DNA of 64,000 nt, taken from NCBI GenBank assembly GCA_045578845.1, contig JAZNLA010000066.1, positions 7,711 to 71,710 of the forward strand. The letters are read 5' to 3'. The stretch comes from UMGS172 sp045578845 (lineage in GTDB: Bacteria; Bacillota; Clostridia; Oscillospirales; Acutalibacteraceae). The position numbers and the translations under genes were made by a program. The stretch's first letter is position 1. Every line of letters begins with the position of its first letter. Of the stretch, positions 40,776-50,010 are shown in pieces. Below the pieces are notes generated by a model that was not told where the DNA came from, ran no database searches, and was given only the letters and a program-made list of their open reading frames with translations.

Positions 40776-42044
40776 ATGAAAAAGATTCTTGCACTTATTT
40801 TAGCACTTGCAATGATACTTACCATGTGCATTGCATTCTCCGGTTGCGGCGGCGATGACAAAGAATTGCTCGGTATGAGTGATTCACCTCTTGCGGCTAC
40901 TGACCTCACAATCGACTATACAGTTCCCGACAGTTTTAAAATCGGTTTCATCTGCTTGCATGATGAAAACTCGACCTATGACCTTAACTTCCTTAATGCT
41001 GTTGATACCATTCAAAAAGCAGCAGGTCTTAAGGACTCTCAAGTTATCGTTAAAACTAACGTAGGCGAAGACGATTCTTGTTACAATACGGCTAAAGACC
41101 TTGCTACACAAGGTTGTAATGTTATATTTGCTAACTCTTTCGGCCATGAATCATTCATGATTAAGGCTGCTAAAGAGTTCCCGAATGTTCAGTTCTGCCA
41201 TGCTACCGGCACAAAGGCTCACACTGAAAATCTTCCTAACTACCATAATGCATTTGCTTCTATTTATGAGGGTAGATTTCTCGCCGGTGTTGCTGCAGGC
41301 TTAAAACTTAATGAAATGATTGCTGCAGGCACTATTACTGCTGAACAGGCAAAAATGGGTTATGTAGGTGCTTTTACCTATGCTGAGGTTATTTCTGGTT
41401 ATACTTCTTTCTACCTCGGTGCAAAATCTGTTTGTCCTTCTGTTACTATGGACGTTCAGTTTACCGGTTCTTGGTATGACCCGACCGAAGAGAAAAACGC
41501 TGCTGAGGCTTTGATTGCCAAGAAGTGCGTTCTTATCAGCCAGCATGCTGACTCTATGGGTGCTCCCGGTGCTTGTGAGGCTGCAGGCGTTCCCAACGTA
41601 TCTTACAACGGCAGTACATATGAATCCTGCCCTGAAACATTTATCGTTTCTTCTGCTATCAACTGGGCTCCTTACTATAATTACATTATTAAATGTGCTG
41701 TAGAGGGTAAAGAGATTGCTGCTGACTGGTGCGGCGGTATTAAAGAAGGCTCGGTTGTTCTTACCGGTATTAACTTAGATGTTGCTGCAGAAGGCACTGT
41801 TGATAAGATTAAAGAGGTTATAACCGGTCTTAAAGACGGAAGTGTTAAGGTATTTGACAATACTAAGTTTACCGTTGAAGGTAATCAAATGACTACCTAT
41901 TTGGCAGATGTTGACGATATGGGCGATTATGTTGCAGATACCGAAGTTATTGAGGGCGGTGCTTTCAGCGAGTCTACCAAACGTTCGGCACCTTACTTTG
42001 ACCTTAAGGTTGACGGAATCACTCGTCTTAACGAGAGATTCTAA
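40776..42044 (+). CDS. BMP-family ABC transporter substrate-binding lipoprotein
   Basis: 422-residue lipoprotein of the Bmp/Med family (nucleoside binding, as BmpA/PnrA/NupN). The signal peptide KKILALILALAMILTMCIAFSGC ends in a lipobox with Cys24, given as a span. The ligand-domain features LATQGCNVIFANSFGHE, EGRFLAGVAAG and the FTGSWYDPTEEKNAA segment are typical. ATG 40776 follows GGAGGAAG by 5-8 bases. It is the first gene of a complete importer; a hairpin after it probably sets its level above the membrane subunits. The likely substrate is purine nucleosides, by family. Confidence 0.92.
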   Translation: MKKILALILALAMILTMCIAFSGCGGDDKELLGMSDSPLAATDLTIDYTVPDSFKIGFICLHDENSTYDLNFLNAVDTIQKAAGLKDSQVIVKTNVGEDDSCYNTAKDLATQGCNVIFANSFGHESFMIKAAKEFPNVQFCHATGTKAHTENLPNYHNAFASIYEGRFLAGVAAGLKLNEMIAAGTITAEQAKMGYVGAFTYAEVISGYTSFYLGAKSVCPSVTMDVQFTGSWYDPTEEKNAAEALIAKKCVLISQHADSMGAPGACEAAGVPNVSYNGSTYESCPETFIVSSAINWAPYYNYIIKCAVEGKEIAADWCGGIKEGSVVLTGINLDVAAEGTVDKIKEVITGLKDGSVKVFDNTKFTVEGNQMTTYLADVDDMGDYVADTEVIEGGAFSESTKRSAPYFDLKVDGITRLNERF

Positions 42045-42060
42045 TTAAAAATTTTAAGTG

Positions 42061-42084
42061 GGCGGGGCACTAAACTGCCCCGCC
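42061..42084 (+). terminator. Hairpin between binding protein and ATPase (partial terminator)
   Basis: GGCGGGGCA pairs with TGCCCCGCC across a 6-base loop. The following TAATCTCATTTT is a poor T tail, so partial termination or 3'-end protection of the upstream mRNA is more likely than full termination. Confidence 0.45.
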
Positions 42085-42166
42085 TAATCTCATTTTAAGA
42101 TTTAAAAATGCTTGTTTTTTAAATAGGTATTTTTAAGGCTTAAATATTATCAGGAGGAAATTAAAG

Positions 42167-43699
42167 TTGGAAAATGCTGCTATAGAACTGAAAAACATCA
42201 CTAAAACCTTCGGCAGTGTTGTTGCGAACTCTAATGTTAATCTTACAGTTAATTATGGTGAGATATTGTCAATTCTCGGCGAAAACGGAAGTGGTAAAAC
42301 CACCTTGATGAACATGATTGCCGGTATTTATTTTCCGGATGAAGGTCAGATTTTTATAGACGGGCAAGAGGTTGTAATACGTTCTCCTAAAGATGCTTTT
42401 CGCTATAAAATCGGCATGATACATCAGCATTTTAAACTTGTTGATGTTTTTTCGGCGACCGAAAATATCATTTTAGGATTAAAAGGTAAAGAAAAGTTCA
42501 ACATTAAGAAATCTGTAAACAAGGTTGAAGAAATCAGTCAAAAGTACGGATTTGAGATTGACCCCAAGAAAAAAATTCACGAAATGTCGGTTTCCGAAAA
42601 GCAGACGGTTGAAATTTTAAAGGTGTTATACAGAGGTGCAGATATACTTATTTTGGACGAGCCTACTGCTGTTTTAACGCCACAGGAAACGCAAAAACTG
42701 TTTGCGGTTTTACGCAGAATGCGTGATGACGGAAAAGCCATAATTATAATTACACACAAACTTCACGAAGTGCTGTCACTGTCCGACAAGGTTTCGGTCC
42801 TCAGAAAAGGCGAATACATAGGCACTGTAAACACAAGCGAAACAAACGAAACCCAATTAACCGAAATGATGGTCGGTAAAAAGGTAAGTCTTAATATTAA
42901 CCGCAGTGAGCCCAAAGAACCGAAGGACAGATTGGTTGTAAAAGATATTACATGTATCAATCGCGAAGGGGTAAAATTACTTGACGATATTTCGTTTACT
43001 GTAAAATCGGGCGAGATTTTGGGTATTGCAGGTATAGCCGGCTCAGGTCAGCGTGAATTGCTTGAGTCTATTGCCGGACTTCAAAAACTTACCGAAGGTG
43101 ATATTTATTATCATGACCCAAAAACAGGAAATGTAGAAGACCTCAGAAATAAGACACCTATTCAGATAAGAGAACTCGGTGTTCGTCTGTCTTTTGTGCC
43201 CGAAGACCGACTGGGTATGGGACTTGTCGGCAATATGGATATTGTAGATAACATGATGCTGCGTTCTTACCGCAAGGGTAAATCTTTGTTTGTAGAGCGT
43301 AAGGCACCTAAAGACCTTGCAATAAAGATTATTGACGATTTGCAGGTCGTAACCCCCAGTGAATCTACTCCTGTTCGCCGTCTTTCGGGCGGTAATGTTC
43401 AAAAGGTACTTGTCGGGCGTGAAATCGCTGCTTCGCCGACTGTACTTATGGCGGCGTATCCGGTAAGAGGTTTGGATATAAATTCGTCTTACACGATATA
43501 TAATCTTTTAAATCAACAAAAAGAAAACGGTGTTGCCGTTATATTCGTCGGTGAAGACCTCGACGTTTTGTTGGAACTTTGCGACCGAATTTTAGTAATA
43601 GGTTCGGGCAGTGTAACGGGAATTGTAGACGCAAGAACTGCAACAAAAGAAGAAATAGGTCTTCTTATGACTAAAGGTAAAGGAGGGGTTAAGCAATGA
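42167..43699 (+). CDS. Nucleoside/simple sugar ABC transporter ATPase (two ABC domains)
   Basis: 510-residue duplicated ATPase. Domain 1 has Walker A GENGSGKTT and Walker B ILILDEPTAVLTP. Domain 2 has the degenerate Walker A GIAGSGQRE, the signature RLSGGNVQK and VLMAAYPVRGLDI in place of a canonical Walker B, as usual in this NupO/RbsA-like class. The start is TTG at 42167 with AGGAGG 9 bases upstream. The stop overlaps the first permease start (ATGA). Confidence 0.93.
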   Translation: MENAAIELKNITKTFGSVVANSNVNLTVNYGEILSILGENGSGKTTLMNMIAGIYFPDEGQIFIDGQEVVIRSPKDAFRYKIGMIHQHFKLVDVFSATENIILGLKGKEKFNIKKSVNKVEEISQKYGFEIDPKKKIHEMSVSEKQTVEILKVLYRGADILILDEPTAVLTPQETQKLFAVLRRMRDDGKAIIIITHKLHEVLSLSDKVSVLRKGEYIGTVNTSETNETQLTEMMVGKKVSLNINRSEPKEPKDRLVVKDITCINREGVKLLDDISFTVKSGEILGIAGIAGSGQRELLESIAGLQKLTEGDIYYHDPKTGNVEDLRNKTPIQIRELGVRLSFVPEDRLGMGLVGNMDIVDNMMLRSYRKGKSLFVERKAPKDLAIKIIDDLQVVTPSESTPVRRLSGGNVQKVLVGREIAASPTVLMAAYPVRGLDINSSYTIYNLLNQQKENGVAVIFVGEDLDVLLELCDRILVIGSGSVTGIVDARTATKEEIGLLMTKGKGGVKQ

Positions 43700-44802
43700 T
43701 AAATAAAAAGAAGATTAACTTCCCGACCTTTCATATAGTAAAAAGAGAGCCGTTGGTTTGGTATAAAGGACTTGGTATTCGTGCCGTAGCAATTATTTTT
43801 GCACTCGTTTTCGCTGCAATTGTAATAACACTTCTTACCGATAAAAATCCTATAGCCGTTTATACTTCCATGATTGACGGTGTAATCGGCTTAGACGCCA
43901 AAGTAAGGGATATAAGAGTTTGGAGTTTTTTACAGGATTCTGCAATTTTGCTTTGCATTTCGTTAGCAGTTACCCCTGCTTTTAAAATGCGATTTTGGAA
44001 TATCGGTGCCGAGGGACAAGTGCTTATCGGCGGACTTGCAACCATATCGGTTATGATGTTTTTGGGCGATAAACTCCCGCTTCCCGTACTTGCACTTGTG
44101 ATGGTGGTCGCTTCTGTTTTGGCGGGTATTATTTGGGCGGTTATTCCTGCAATATTTAAGGCATATTGGAATACTAACGAAACACTGTTCACTCTTATGA
44201 TGAACTATGTTGCAATTCAGTTGGTTTCCTTTTTCTTAAGAAAATTTGCAGGTCCTAATTCAACAGTTATAGCAACCATGCCCGAGTACGGACTTCCTAT
44301 TTTGTTCGGCAAACCGTATCTTTTAAATGTTATCGTTATAGCAATTCTCACTATCGTTGTGTATATTTATCTTAAATACACAAAGCAAGGATATGAAATT
44401 TCGGTTGTCGGTGAAAGTGAGAATACCGCAAACTATATCGGTATAAATGTTAAAAAGGTTATTATAAGAACGCTGGTTGTTTCGGGTGCACTGTGCGGTA
44501 TTGCCGGTCTGCTTTTAGTCGGCGGTACAAACCACACTATAAATACTGAAACGGCAGGCGGAAGAGGATTTACTGCGATAATGGTATCGTGGCTTGCAAA
44601 GTTTAATCCGATTTTTATGATATTTACAAGTTTCCTTATTGTATTTTTACAAAAAGGCTCACAACAGGTTTCGTCTGATTTCAGAATACCTCAAGCAATC
44701 AGCGATATTGTTACGGGTATTATACTTTTCTTCATTATCGGCTGTGAGTTTTTCTTAAATTATAAAATAGTTGTTTCCAAAAGCAGAAAGGAGAATGCAT
44801 AA
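43696..44802 (+). CDS. Nucleoside ABC transporter permease (NupP-like)
   Basis: 368-residue membrane protein with about 10 hydrophobic helices and the EAA-like core GAEGQVLIGGLATI. Later it has the TNETLFTLMMNY and GESENTANYIGINV segments that mark the first permease of BMP-type importers. It overlaps the ATPase gene by four bases and ends directly before the second permease, so the subunits are made in step. Confidence 0.92.
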   Translation: MINKKKINFPTFHIVKREPLVWYKGLGIRAVAIIFALVFAAIVITLLTDKNPIAVYTSMIDGVIGLDAKVRDIRVWSFLQDSAILLCISLAVTPAFKMRFWNIGAEGQVLIGGLATISVMMFLGDKLPLPVLALVMVVASVLAGIIWAVIPAIFKAYWNTNETLFTLMMNYVAIQLVSFFLRKFAGPNSTVIATMPEYGLPILFGKPYLLNVIVIAILTIVVYIYLKYTKQGYEISVVGESENTANYIGINVKKVIIRTLVVSGALCGIAGLLLVGGTNHTINTETAGGRGFTAIMVSWLAKFNPIFMIFTSFLIVFLQKGSQQVSSDFRIPQAISDIVTGIILFFIIGCEFFLNYKIVVSKSRKENA

Positions 44803-45750
44803 ATGTTACCCTTTCTTGTCAGTGCAATTAGACTTGGAATGGTATTCCTTTTTGGCTCTACCGGAGAGATACTGACCGAAAAATCGGGACACTTGAATTT
44901 GGGAATTCCCGGAGTAATGTGCGTCGGTGCTTCGTGCGGTTGCTATGCAGAGTATCTTTATCTTAAAGAGGTCGGGATTCATGCGTCACCTTTTCTTGCA
45001 ATAATAATACCTATTATTGCCACTGTAATAGGCGGTGCACTTATGGGATTACTGTTTAGTTTTTTAACTGTAACGCTCAGAGCAAACCAAAATGTTACCG
45101 GTCTTGCACTTACCACATTTGGTATCGGTATATCGGATTTTATGATTGCAAAAGCGGGTCCTTCGTTCGGCAGAGCAAGTAAGTATTTCACTGAGCCGTT
45201 GCCGTTTGCCAAAAACTTAGGCTTTATCGGTGAACTGTTCTTTTCGCATGGTATTTTAATATATCTCGCAATAGCGGTTGCTCTTATCACTGCCTTTGTA
45301 CTTGCAAAAACAAGGGTTGGATTGAATCTCAGAGCGGTCGGTGAAAATCCTGCGACCGCCGATGCGGCGGGCATCAATGTATCGCTTTACCGCTATCTTG
45401 TAACCTGTATAGGCTGCGGAATTTCGGGACTTGGCGGCCTTACCTTTATTATGGACTACTTAAACGGTAACTGGGAATATTGTATTGATGCTTTTGGTTG
45501 GCTTTCGGTTGCACTTGTAATATTCACCGTTTGGAAACCGAATTTGGCAGTATTTGGCTCAATAGTTTTCGGTGCACTTTATATTTCAAGTACCTATATA
45601 GAAGGAGTAGGTCTTGCCGAAAAAGAACTTTTTAAAATGCTTCCGTATGTTGTAACCATTATTGTCCTTGTCATAACAAGTATGAGAAACAAAAAAGAAA
45701 ATCAACCCCCGCAGGCATTGGGATTGTCCTATTTCCGCGAGGAAAGATAA
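44803..45750 (+). CDS. Nucleoside ABC transporter permease (NupQ-like)
   Basis: 315-residue membrane protein with about 8-9 helices. The motif TEKSGHLNLGIPGVMCVGA near the N-terminus and AVGENPATADAAGINV in the cytoplasmic loop are typical of the second permease of this family. It begins at the base after the stop of the first permease. The operon ends at a strong terminator 6 bp later. Confidence 0.92.
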   Translation: MLPFLVSAIRLGMVFLFGSTGEILTEKSGHLNLGIPGVMCVGASCGCYAEYLYLKEVGIHASPFLAIIIPIIATVIGGALMGLLFSFLTVTLRANQNVTGLALTTFGIGISDFMIAKAGPSFGRASKYFTEPLPFAKNLGFIGELFFSHGILIYLAIAVALITAFVLAKTRVGLNLRAVGENPATADAAGINVSLYRYLVTCIGCGISGLGGLTFIMDYLNGNWEYCIDAFGWLSVALVIFTVWKPNLAVFGSIVFGALYISSTYIEGVGLAEKELFKMLPYVVTIIVLVITSMRNKKENQPPQALGLSYFREER

Positions 45751-45755
45751 AAGCA

Positions 45756-45797
45756 AAAACACTGTGCAAACAAAAAGTTTGCACAGTGTTTTATTTT
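45756..45797 (+). terminator. Terminator after the nucleoside transporter operon
   Basis: A 16-bp perfect stem with the core CACTGTGCAAAC/GTTTGCACAGTG and a TTTTATTTT tail. Confidence 0.95.
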
Positions 45798-45821
45798 GAG
45801 GAGGTTTATCGAATATAAGTA

Positions 45822-45849
45822 TTGACAAATTTAATTCAAGTGATATAAT
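45822..45849 (+). promoter_or_regulatory. Promoter of the metal-efflux operon
   Basis: Consensus TTGACA (45822-45827), a 16-bp spacer and consensus TATAAT (45844-45849). Confidence 0.9.
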
Positions 45850-45853
45850 GAAC

Positions 45854-45873
45854 ATATGAACAATTATTCATAT
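45854..45873 (+). promoter_or_regulatory. ArsR/SmtB-type operator
   Basis: A perfect inverted repeat, ATATGAA-6 nt-TTCATAT, begins 5 bases after the -10 box and so covers the transcription start. The core TGAACA-AT-TATTCA matches the 12-2-12 operators of SmtB, CzrA and CadC proteins. It is the obvious site for autorepression by the regulator encoded 17 bp downstream. Confidence 0.85.
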
Positions 45874-45889
45874 GAAAGCGGGTACTTAA

Positions 45890-46261
45890 ATGACTAATAA
45901 AGATGCAAACTGTAAAGTGCCGATGTGCGACTATATTCACGCACACGAAGAAACGGTAAAATCGGTCAAAAGTAAACTTCCGCCCGACGAAATACTTTAC
46001 GACCTCGCGGAACTTTATAAAATTTTCGGTGACTCTACAAGGGTGAAGATACTTTATGTGTTGCTTGAGGCGGAAATGTGCGTTTGCGATATTTCAACCT
46101 TAATAGGGGTAAGTCAATCGGCAATTTCACATCAACTGAAACTACTTAAACAGTCCGACCTTGTAAAACCGAGGCGTGACGGCAAAACGGTGTTTTATTC
46201 ATTGGCCGATAACCATGTCCGCACGATATTAAATAACGGCATGGAACATATAAAAGAATGA
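45890..46261 (+). CDS. ArsR/SmtB family metal-responsive repressor (CadC-like)
   Basis: 123-residue winged-helix repressor. An N-terminal extension holds C8 and C13 (NCKVPMCDY). The recognition-helix region is VSQSAISHQLKLLKQSDLV, and the alpha-3 motif MCVCD supplies two more cysteines. This N-terminal plus alpha-3 cysteine set is that of CadC-type sensors for Cd, Pb or Zn. An operator lies in its own promoter. It should release the operon when soft divalent metals bind. Confidence 0.92.
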   Translation: MTNKDANCKVPMCDYIHAHEETVKSVKSKLPPDEILYDLAELYKIFGDSTRVKILYVLLEAEMCVCDISTLIGVSQSAISHQLKLLKQSDLVKPRRDGKTVFYSLADNHVRTILNNGMEHIKE

Positions 46262-46270
46262 GGTGTAGTT

Positions 46271-46492
46271 ATGAAAAAAGTATTTAAGATAGAAGACCTT
46301 GACTGTGCACACTGTGCTGCAAAAATGGAAGAGGGTATCAAGAAAATAGACGGTGTTACCTTTGCATCGGTTAATTTTCTGGCACAGAAGTTGACTTTAG
46401 AAGCTGATGACGAGCATTTTGATGAAATAGTAAAAAAAGCAGAAAAGGTTTGCAGAAAAATCGAGCCTGACTGCCGTTTGATTGTAAAATGA
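46271..46492 (+). CDS. Heavy-metal-associated (HMA) domain protein
   Basis: 73-residue free-standing HMA domain, ferredoxin-like fold, with the metal-binding CxxC in DLDCAHCAAKMEE (C14 and C17). It ends in an overlap (ATGA) with the P-type ATPase gene. The ATPase lacks the usual N-terminal HMA domain, so this protein looks like that domain encoded separately and supplied in trans as a metallochaperone. Confidence 0.9.
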   Translation: MKKVFKIEDLDCAHCAAKMEEGIKKIDGVTFASVNFLAQKLTLEADDEHFDEIVKKAEKVCRKIEPDCRLIVK

Positions 46493-48369
46493 GCTGTAAA
46501 CAAAAAAAGAATTTATTAAGAATAATAATTTCGGCGGTTTTACTTATAGCAGCGGCTGTGACCGACCGCCTTTTTGTGCCGAAAGAAACGGAAATACTTT
46601 CGCTTGCAATATTTTTGGTACCGTATTTTGTTATAGGTTATGATGTGCTTTTAAAATCGGTTAAAAACATAAAAAATTTGCAGGCGTTTGACGAAAATCT
46701 GCTTATGACCATAGCCACATTGGGGGCACTTTTAATAGGCTTTTTTCCTAGTTCCGAGCCGCAATACTTAGAAGCGGTATTTGTAATGCTTTTTTATAAG
46801 ACGGGTGAACTTTTCCAAAGTATCGCTGTCGGTAAAAGCCGCCGACAGGTGGCGGAACTTCTCGACATTCGCCCTGATGTTGCATTTATAGAAACCAACG
46901 GCGAACTTTTAGAGGTTGACCCCGAAACGGTTGAGGTCAGCGAAATTATTACGGTCAGAGCAGGTGAAAAAATCCCGTTAGACGGCGTGATTTTAGAGGG
47001 GAATTCCGATATAAATACCGTGGCAATTACGGGAGAATCGGTGCCGAGAGCCGTTTTTGAGGGCGATACCGTACTAAACGGTACCGTCAATATGAGCGGT
47101 ACGCTTAAAATCAAGGTTACAAAAAAATTCTCGGAGTCAACCGTTTCAAAAATTTTGGAACTCGTTGAAAATTCGAGCGAGCATAAATCAAAATCGGAAA
47201 ATTTTATTTCAAAATTTGCAAAATATTACACACCTGCCGTAGTGATATGCGCAGTGATGTTAGCAGTACTTCCGCCCGTTATTTTAAAGGGAACATTTTT
47301 GTCACTGTTTCCCTTGTGGCTTGTAAGAGCTTTGACCTTCCTTATAATTTCCTGCCCCTGTGCTCTTGTGATTTCTGTACCGCTGTCATTTTTCGGCGGT
47401 ATAGGCTCTGCATCTAAAAAAGGTATACTTATAAAAGGCTCAAACTATTTGGAAACGTTGGGGAAAGTCCAAACGATAGTATTTGATAAAACGGGTACGC
47501 TCACAAAAGGTGATTTTTCGGTAACCGAGATTGTTGCCGAAGACGAAAAAGAAGTATTAAAACTCGCCGCCTTTGCCGAAGGTTTTTCAAATCACCCAAT
47601 AGCAAGGTCGATAAAAGCGGCATATGGCAAAAAAATTGACCTTAATTCGGTTAAAAATGTAACCGAATTAGTAGGGCAGGGCGTTACCGCAACCGTAGAC
47701 GGTGCAAAGGTTTTGGCGGGTACTGAAAAACTTTTGGAAACAAACGGTATAAGTTGTAAGCCGACCGATACTGTAGGCACCGTAGTGCATATTGCTGTTA
47801 AAAAAACTTACAAGGGTTATATTGTCATTTCCGACAGTATAAAGCAAGGCACCAAAACTGCCTTAAAGGAACTTAAAAAAAGCGGTGTAAAAAATATTGT
47901 GATGTTAACAGGTGACCGTATTAAAACGGCAAAATCGGTTGCCGAAACTCTTTGTGTCGATAAATACTTCGCTGAACTTTTACCCGCGGATAAAGTGGAA
48001 ATTTTAGAAAGTTTACTGAATTTTAAAGGCAACGGAAAGGTTGCTTTTGCGGGTGACGGCATAAACGATGCACCGGTGCTTATGCGTGCCGATGTAGGTA
48101 TAGCAATGGGCGGTGTCGGGTCGGATGCCGCGATTGAGGCGGCAGATGTTGTACTTATGGACGATGATTTAAGGAAAATAGCCGAGGCTATAAAAATTTC
48201 CCGTAAAACCATGTCGATTGTTCGCCAAAATATTGTTTTTGCACTGAGCATAAAGGCGATTGTCTTAATACTCGGTGCGATAGGTTTTGCACCGCTGTGG
48301 CTTGCGGTGTTCGCCGATGTTGGCGTTGCGGTTGTAAGCATATTAAATGCTATGAGAACATTAAAATAA
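46489..48369 (+). CDS. cadA: Zn/Cd/Pb-exporting P1B-type ATPase (CadA/ZntA-like) without N-terminal HMA
   Basis: 626-residue P-type ATPase. The transport-site motif SCPCAL (CPC), phosphorylation site DKTGTLTKG, nucleotide-domain SNHPIA (HP locus) and hinge GDGINDAP are all present. A lysine in helix 7 (SIKAIVLIL) and an aspartate in helix 8 (FADVG) favour the P1B-2 (Zn, Cd, Pb) class over copper ATPases. The usual N-terminal metal-binding domain is missing; translation starts a few residues before the first helix. The ArsR-HMA-ATPase order supports metal efflux. Confidence 0.93.
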   Translation: MSCKQKKNLLRIIISAVLLIAAAVTDRLFVPKETEILSLAIFLVPYFVIGYDVLLKSVKNIKNLQAFDENLLMTIATLGALLIGFFPSSEPQYLEAVFVMLFYKTGELFQSIAVGKSRRQVAELLDIRPDVAFIETNGELLEVDPETVEVSEIITVRAGEKIPLDGVILEGNSDINTVAITGESVPRAVFEGDTVLNGTVNMSGTLKIKVTKKFSESTVSKILELVENSSEHKSKSENFISKFAKYYTPAVVICAVMLAVLPPVILKGTFLSLFPLWLVRALTFLIISCPCALVISVPLSFFGGIGSASKKGILIKGSNYLETLGKVQTIVFDKTGTLTKGDFSVTEIVAEDEKEVLKLAAFAEGFSNHPIARSIKAAYGKKIDLNSVKNVTELVGQGVTATVDGAKVLAGTEKLLETNGISCKPTDTVGTVVHIAVKKTYKGYIVISDSIKQGTKTALKELKKSGVKNIVMLTGDRIKTAKSVAETLCVDKYFAELLPADKVEILESLLNFKGNGKVAFAGDGINDAPVLMRADVGIAMGGVGSDAAIEAADVVLMDDDLRKIAEAIKISRKTMSIVRQNIVFALSIKAIVLILGAIGFAPLWLAVFADVGVAVVSILNAMRTLK

Positions 48370-48388
48370 ACCTTTTGGTCGGTCTTAG

Positions 48389-48417
48389 TTGACAAACAAA
48401 AGGTGTAGTGTTAAAAT
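48389..48417 (+). promoter_or_regulatory. Promoter for mtaB
   Basis: TTGACA (48389-48394), a 17-bp spacer and TAAAAT (48412-48417), 31 bp before the mtaB start. Confidence 0.75.
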
Positions 48418-48448
48418 CATGAAAAGTGAAAAGAAAGGCGGTGAATTT

Positions 48449-49735
48449 ATGACGGTATCGTTTAGTACCTTGGGGTGTAAGGTTAATCAGTATGAGTCTG
48501 AGGCTATTTCGGAAATATTCAAAGCCTTAGGGTATGAAGTTTTACCGCCCGAAACTCCTGCCGATGTTATGGTTGTAAATTCCTGCACTGTCACTGCCGA
48601 AAGCAACCGCAAAACCCGTCAAACGGTGCGAAGACTAAGACGTTTGTCGCCCGATGCCGTAATCGTGCTGACCGGTTGTATGGTGCAGGCGTTTCCCGAA
48701 GAGTCTGCTTTAATAAAAGAGGCGGATATAGTAGTAGGCAATACCGAAAGCGATAAAATTCCGTCGCTTGTCGAATGTTTTTTTAAGGACAAAAATCGCA
48801 TTTTAAGTGTTGTACCTCACGAAAAAAATGAAAAAATACTAAACCTTAATGTATCAAAATTTTCCGAACATACCCGTTCGTATATTAAGATTGAAGATGG
48901 TTGCAATAGGTTTTGTTCCTACTGTATTATTCCGTATGCAAGAGGCAGGGTTAGGTCGCGTTCTTTGGAAAGTATCACCGCCGAGGCTAAAAGACTGGCA
49001 AAGGCAGGCTATAAAGAAACGGTGCTGGTCGGTATAAATCTGTCGGCTTACGGAACCGATACGGGTGACAGTCTGTGCGAAGCTGTTTTGTCGGTGGCTA
49101 AGGTGGAAGGGATAAAGCGTGTCCGCTTAGGCTCGCTTGAATGTGACCAAATTTCAGATGATGATTTAATACGTCTTAGCGAATGTGAAAAGTTTTGCCC
49201 GCAGTTTCATTTGTCACTTCAATCGGGTGCCGATAATACGTTAAAGGCAATGAACCGTAAGTATGATACCGAATTTTACCGCGACCTTGTAAACCGCATA
49301 CGTAAAACGTTTAAAAGTCCGTCAATTACTACCGATATTATGGTAGGTTTTGCAGGTGAAACCGATGAGGATTTTAGAGCTTCATGCAATTTTGTAAAGG
49401 AAATAGGTTTTGCCCGTTCTCATGTTTTTGTTTATTCCGAACGCGAGGGAACGATTGCCGCTAAAAATCCATTAAAGGTTGACATGGGTATCCGTCAACA
49501 TCGCTCAAAAATCATGGCGGATATATGCAAACTTGCCGAAAAAGAATTTTTGCAGTCGCAAATAGGCACAGTGCAGTCGGTACTTTTTGAAACGGTTTCA
49601 GATAACGTGTGGGAAGGCTACACCGAAAACTATACAAAGGTTAAGGTTAAATGTAACGAACATTTAGAGGGTAAGATTTTACCTGTTAAAATTACCGCTG
49701 CAGGAAGGGATTGCTGTGACGGTGAATTAGTGTAA
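48449..49735 (+). CDS. mtaB: tRNA t6A37 methylthiotransferase MtaB
   Basis: 428-residue MiaB-family radical SAM enzyme that adds a methylthio group to N6-threonylcarbamoyladenosine-37 of tRNA. The N-terminal UPF0004 domain supplies cysteines in LGCKVNQYE, NSCTVT and TGCMVQ. The radical SAM motif is CNRFCSYCIIPYARG, and a TRAM-like domain ends the protein. TLGCKVNQYE and the GRVRSRS stretch favour MtaB over MiaB and RimO. ATG 48449 is supported by AAAGGCGGTG; longer frames start before the promoter's +1. Confidence 0.93.
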   Translation: MTVSFSTLGCKVNQYESEAISEIFKALGYEVLPPETPADVMVVNSCTVTAESNRKTRQTVRRLRRLSPDAVIVLTGCMVQAFPEESALIKEADIVVGNTESDKIPSLVECFFKDKNRILSVVPHEKNEKILNLNVSKFSEHTRSYIKIEDGCNRFCSYCIIPYARGRVRSRSLESITAEAKRLAKAGYKETVLVGINLSAYGTDTGDSLCEAVLSVAKVEGIKRVRLGSLECDQISDDDLIRLSECEKFCPQFHLSLQSGADNTLKAMNRKYDTEFYRDLVNRIRKTFKSPSITTDIMVGFAGETDEDFRASCNFVKEIGFARSHVFVYSEREGTIAAKNPLKVDMGIRQHRSKIMADICKLAEKEFLQSQIGTVQSVLFETVSDNVWEGYTENYTKVKVKCNEHLEGKILPVKITAAGRDCCDGELV

Positions 49736-49737
49736 AG

Positions 49738-49781
49738 AAAAAAGTCCATCAACCGTAATCTACGGTTGATGGACTTTTTTT
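49738..49781. terminator. Bidirectional terminator between mtaB and the SOS microprotein gene
   Basis: An about 20-bp perfect stem (core GTCCATCAACCGTA/TACGGTTGATGGAC) has a 3-base loop, T residues on the right and A residues on the left. It can end mtaB on the plus strand and the small minus-strand gene. Confidence 0.95.
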
Positions 49782-49789
49782 ACATAGTT

Positions 49790-49969
49790 TCAAGCACAGT
49801 TACGGTCATTGGAACTGCGGTGGTATGTATTGTGATTTTTATGTTTTACCCTTGCCTTGATTTTGGCAATAAGCCAATCTTCAAAATCAACAAGTTTGCT
49901 TTCGTTAAAAAGTCCCCATATAATAAAGGCGGCAACGGCAATCTGTAAAACTGTTATAAATATACTCAT
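49790..49969 (-). CDS. 59-aa single-pass membrane protein under LexA control
   Basis: Small gene on the minus strand, just below a usual 60-codon cutoff. It begins MSIFITVLQIAVAAFIIW. Residues 3-20 form one transmembrane helix; an amphipathic, charged stretch (NESKLVDFEDWLIAKIKARVK region) and a polar C-terminus follow. GGAAAGGAG lies about 12 bases before the ATG. A consensus promoter and a perfect LexA-type box lie directly upstream, so it should be an SOS-induced gene. Small single-pass SOS proteins known elsewhere (YneA, SosA, SidA) inhibit cell division, and others (TisB) depolarise the membrane. I see no sequence proof for either role. Confidence 0.75.
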   Translation of the reverse strand: MSIFITVLQIAVAAFIIWGLFNESKLVDFEDWLIAKIKARVKHKNHNTYHRSSNDRNCA

Positions 49970-49987
49970 ATTTTAAAAATCTCCTTT

Positions 49988-50003
49988 CCGAACATTTGTT
50001 CGG
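49988..50003 (-). promoter_or_regulatory. LexA/DinR operator (SOS box)
   Basis: CCGAACAAATGTTCGG on the minus strand is a perfect palindrome apart from its centre. It fits the Gram-positive SOS box CGAACRNRYGTTCG. It covers roughly +1 to +16 of the predicted transcript. Confidence 0.85.
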
Positions 50004-50010
50004 TATCTTT

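Noticed and set aside
49766..49948. 60-codon plus-strand frame after mtaB
   Set aside because: It starts inside the terminator and is the complement of the minus-strand microprotein gene, which has the promoter, operator and ribosome binding site.
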